This document shows, one piece after another, positions 61,671 through 62,890 of a DNA stretch of 62,890 nucleotides. The stretch comes from Phaeodactylibacter sp. (GTDB taxonomy: Bacteria; Bacteroidota; Bacteroidia; Chitinophagales; Saprospiraceae). The notes below the pieces were generated by a model. The model was not told where the DNA came from. It made no database searches and saw only the letters and a program-made list of their open reading frames with translations. Position 1 is the first letter of the stretch; each line of letters opens with the position of its first letter. The stretch is from positions 1 to 62,890 of the forward strand of contig NZ_JALEGS010000046.1 of assembly GCF_022763345.1 (NCBI RefSeq), read 5' to 3'. Position numbers and translations under genes: made by a program.

Positions 61671-62681
61671 ATGATCATTCAACTCGAACCGAATATTAAA
61701 GCCGATCAACTGCAACAGCTGGAAGAACAACTTGACGCTATCCGATACAGTACCACACGGGTAACGACGCAGTTTGCAGACTACATCATTGGCGTAGGCA
61801 AGGCTGAATTCGATATCCGCAGCATTGGCACCCTGCCGGGCATACGCGACATCCACCGGGTAAGCGACGCCTACAAACTAGTGTCTAAAAAATGGAAGGT
61901 GGAAGACACTGTCATCGACCTCGGCGATGGCATTCAGTTAGGGACTGGCCACTTTGGTATTATGGCGGGCCCTTGCTCCATAGAGTCGGAGGAGCAGATC
62001 GAGAAGACCATCACGCACCTGCAGCAGGAGGGCGTGCGCATCATGCGGGGCGGCGTATACAAACCCCGCAGCTCGCCTTATTCCTTTCGGGGGCTTGGTA
62101 TAGACGGGCTGAAGATGTGGTACAAGCGCACCCGTGAGGCCGGTATTAAAATCATCACCGAAGTCATGATGGTGGAGCAAATCGAAGCCATGGCTGACTA
62201 TGTAGATGTATTCCAGGTCGGTGCACGCAACTCGCAGAATTTCAACCTGTTGGACGCCCTGGGTGAAGTGGATAAGCCAGTATTGCTCAAGCGCGGTATT
62301 TCCGGTACCATCGATGAATTGTTACAGGCTGCTGAGTACATTTTTTCTAATGGGAACGAACGGGTCATGCTTTGTGAGCGTGGCATCCGCAGCTATGAAA
62401 CCGCCTATCGGAATACCATGGATGTCAATGCCATTGCCATGCTCAAAGAAAAGACGCACCTTCCGGTAATTGCTGATCCATCGCACGGTATCGGCCTGCG
62501 CCGTTACGTGGATAAAATCGCGCTGGCTTCCATCATGGCAGGCGCTGATGGCGTCATCATGGAAGTCCACGAACAGCCCGAAAAGGCCTTTTCGGATGGG
62601 CAGCAGACACTGAGCTTTCCGGAGGCGGCCCGGTTGTACCGGCGTATGCGGCAGGCTTATGAGTTGCGGGAAACCTTTTAG
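61671..62681 (+). CDS. aroF: DAHP synthase with N-terminal regulatory domain (type I-beta)
   Basis: A 336-residue 3-deoxy-7-phosphoheptulonate synthase, the entry to the shikimate pathway. Residues 1-70 resemble the ferredoxin-like regulatory domain of type I-beta enzymes as in Thermotoga; the barrel begins at FGIMAGPCSIESEEQIEKTI and has RGGVYKPRSSPYSFRGLGID, VFQVGARNSQNFNLLDALG, LLKRGISGTIDELLQAAEYI and PVIADPSHGIGLRRYVDKIA (metal Cys, His, Glu, Asp set). It lies 3 bp after trpA, so DAHP synthesis is tied to Trp demand by the same attenuator. The symbol aroF is used loosely; no chorismate mutase domain is attached. Confidence 0.95.
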   Translation: MIIQLEPNIKADQLQQLEEQLDAIRYSTTRVTTQFADYIIGVGKAEFDIRSIGTLPGIRDIHRVSDAYKLVSKKWKVEDTVIDLGDGIQLGTGHFGIMAGPCSIESEEQIEKTITHLQQEGVRIMRGGVYKPRSSPYSFRGLGIDGLKMWYKRTREAGIKIITEVMMVEQIEAMADYVDVFQVGARNSQNFNLLDALGEVDKPVLLKRGISGTIDELLQAAEYIFSNGNERVMLCERGIRSYETAYRNTMDVNAIAMLKEKTHLPVIADPSHGIGLRRYVDKIALASIMAGADGVIMEVHEQPEKAFSDGQQTLSFPEAARLYRRMRQAYELRETF

Positions 62682-62793
62682 TAAAGAGGTTATACTGACG
62701 ATTAAGTGGTTTGCTACAGCAAACCTACTCAATGCTTGCGCTTGCCCTGACAAGCTATGCTTCGTTAGTGGCCGATGTCGCAAATCCAAGATT
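62682..62793. other. repeat-like intergenic segment with a 7-bp hairpin
   Basis: Starts after the DAHP synthase stop. GGTTTGC (62708-62714) and GCAAACC (62719-62725) form a hairpin with a four-base TACA loop but no U-tract. The rest, through CGCAAATCC at 62780-62788, is rich in short inverted words (GCTTGC, CAAGC) and has no supported gene. It leads into the 29-bp tandem array. Confidence 0.4.
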
Positions 62794-62890
62794 CCAGACG
62801 ATGAATGTCTGGATCAACGACCCCAGACGATGAATGTCTGGATCAACGACCCCAGACGATGAATGTCTGGATCAACGACCCCAGACGATG
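62794..62890. repeat. 29-bp tandem array of hairpin-forming units, cut by the window end
   Basis: Copies start at 62794, 62823, 62852 and 62881; the first three are complete, the fourth has 10 bp before the window ends. The unit is CCAGACGATGAATGTCTGG plus ATCAACGACC, and the three complete copies are identical. In each, CCAGAC pairs with GTCTGG around a 7-base GATGAAT loop, so the array can form a row of hairpins. Spacers are identical rather than variable, so it is not a CRISPR array. Confidence 0.95.

Noticed and set aside
62659..62862. 67-residue Cys/Arg-rich frame spanning the end of the DAHP synthase and the array
   Set aside because: It crosses the gene end and two repeat units, and has no family feature; best seen as read-through of repeats.
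62794..62890. CRISPR array at the right edge
   Set aside because: Direct repeats of 29 bp resemble CRISPR, but the intervening 10 bp are identical in every copy, there is no variable spacer, and no cas gene is in view.

Overview
The window looks like part of a chromosome of a marine-type Bacteroidota, probably near the Saprospirales/Lewinella group (inference). Support: secreted proteins with short signal peptides ending in -AQ, TonB-C-like and PorT-like proteins, DUF4249-like and DUF4159 proteins, paired M16 peptidases, CotH proteins, promoters of the Bacteroidota form TTTG-N21-TAnnTTTG, almost no purine-rich ribosome binding sites, and tRNAs without an encoded CCA. No plasmid or phage module is visible, and most genes are housekeeping or envelope functions.

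Layout. 0-5 kb: a toxin-like remnant, a lipoprotein/TPR pair, a membrane methyltransferase divergent from a TetR regulator with two operator-like sites, and a vanadium-haloperoxidase/PAP2 protein. 5-6.7 kb: an accessory patch holding a GxxExxY (PD-(D/E)XK-like) gene bracketed by oppositely oriented CACGGAA repeat arrays, then sulfatase debris. 6.7-18.3 kb: M16 peptidase pair, short asparaginase-domain protein, two CotH proteins, YheT-like hydrolase, galactokinase and a PLP decarboxylase. 18.3-24 kb (minus): aldo/keto reductase, outer-membrane protein, patatin, MltG, PanB. 24-28.3 kb: lipoproteins, an unrecognised 721-residue protein and a 56-residue Pmp3-type peptide. 28.4-31.9 kb (minus): phosphoglucomutase, two tRNA-Leu genes with a duplicated tRNA 3' end, RseP. 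32-41.6 kb: RsmE, DUF4159, PspC, a 0.7-kb hairpin-rich gene-free block, MltA, a methyltransferase, a sulfide:quinone-reductase-like flavoprotein and a sigma/anti-sigma/DUF4097-like operon. 41.9-45.6 kb: EngB, acyltransferase, voltage-gated channel, exonuclease.

46.9-54.9 kb carries two divergent groups rich in 3-keto-glycoside-type proteins: three DUF1080 (PF06439) proteins, a Tat-exported Gfo/Idh/MocA oxidoreductase and a secreted beta-propeller with a c-type haem domain. Together they suggest extracytoplasmic oxidative glycoside cleavage (inference). A Uma2-family gene and an NTF2-like secreted protein lie between the groups.

54.9-62.7 kb is a complete tryptophan operon, trpL-E-G-D-C-F-B-A followed by a DAHP synthase. 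It has a clear promoter, a leader peptide with four consecutive Trp codons and a strong intrinsic terminator, a textbook attenuator layout. The window ends inside a perfect 29-bp tandem array of hairpin-forming units.

The best candidates for something undescribed are the GxxExxY gene with its inverted repeat arrays, the 29-bp hairpin array at the right edge, the structured gene-free block at 34.1-34.6 kb and the glycoside-oxidation cluster.
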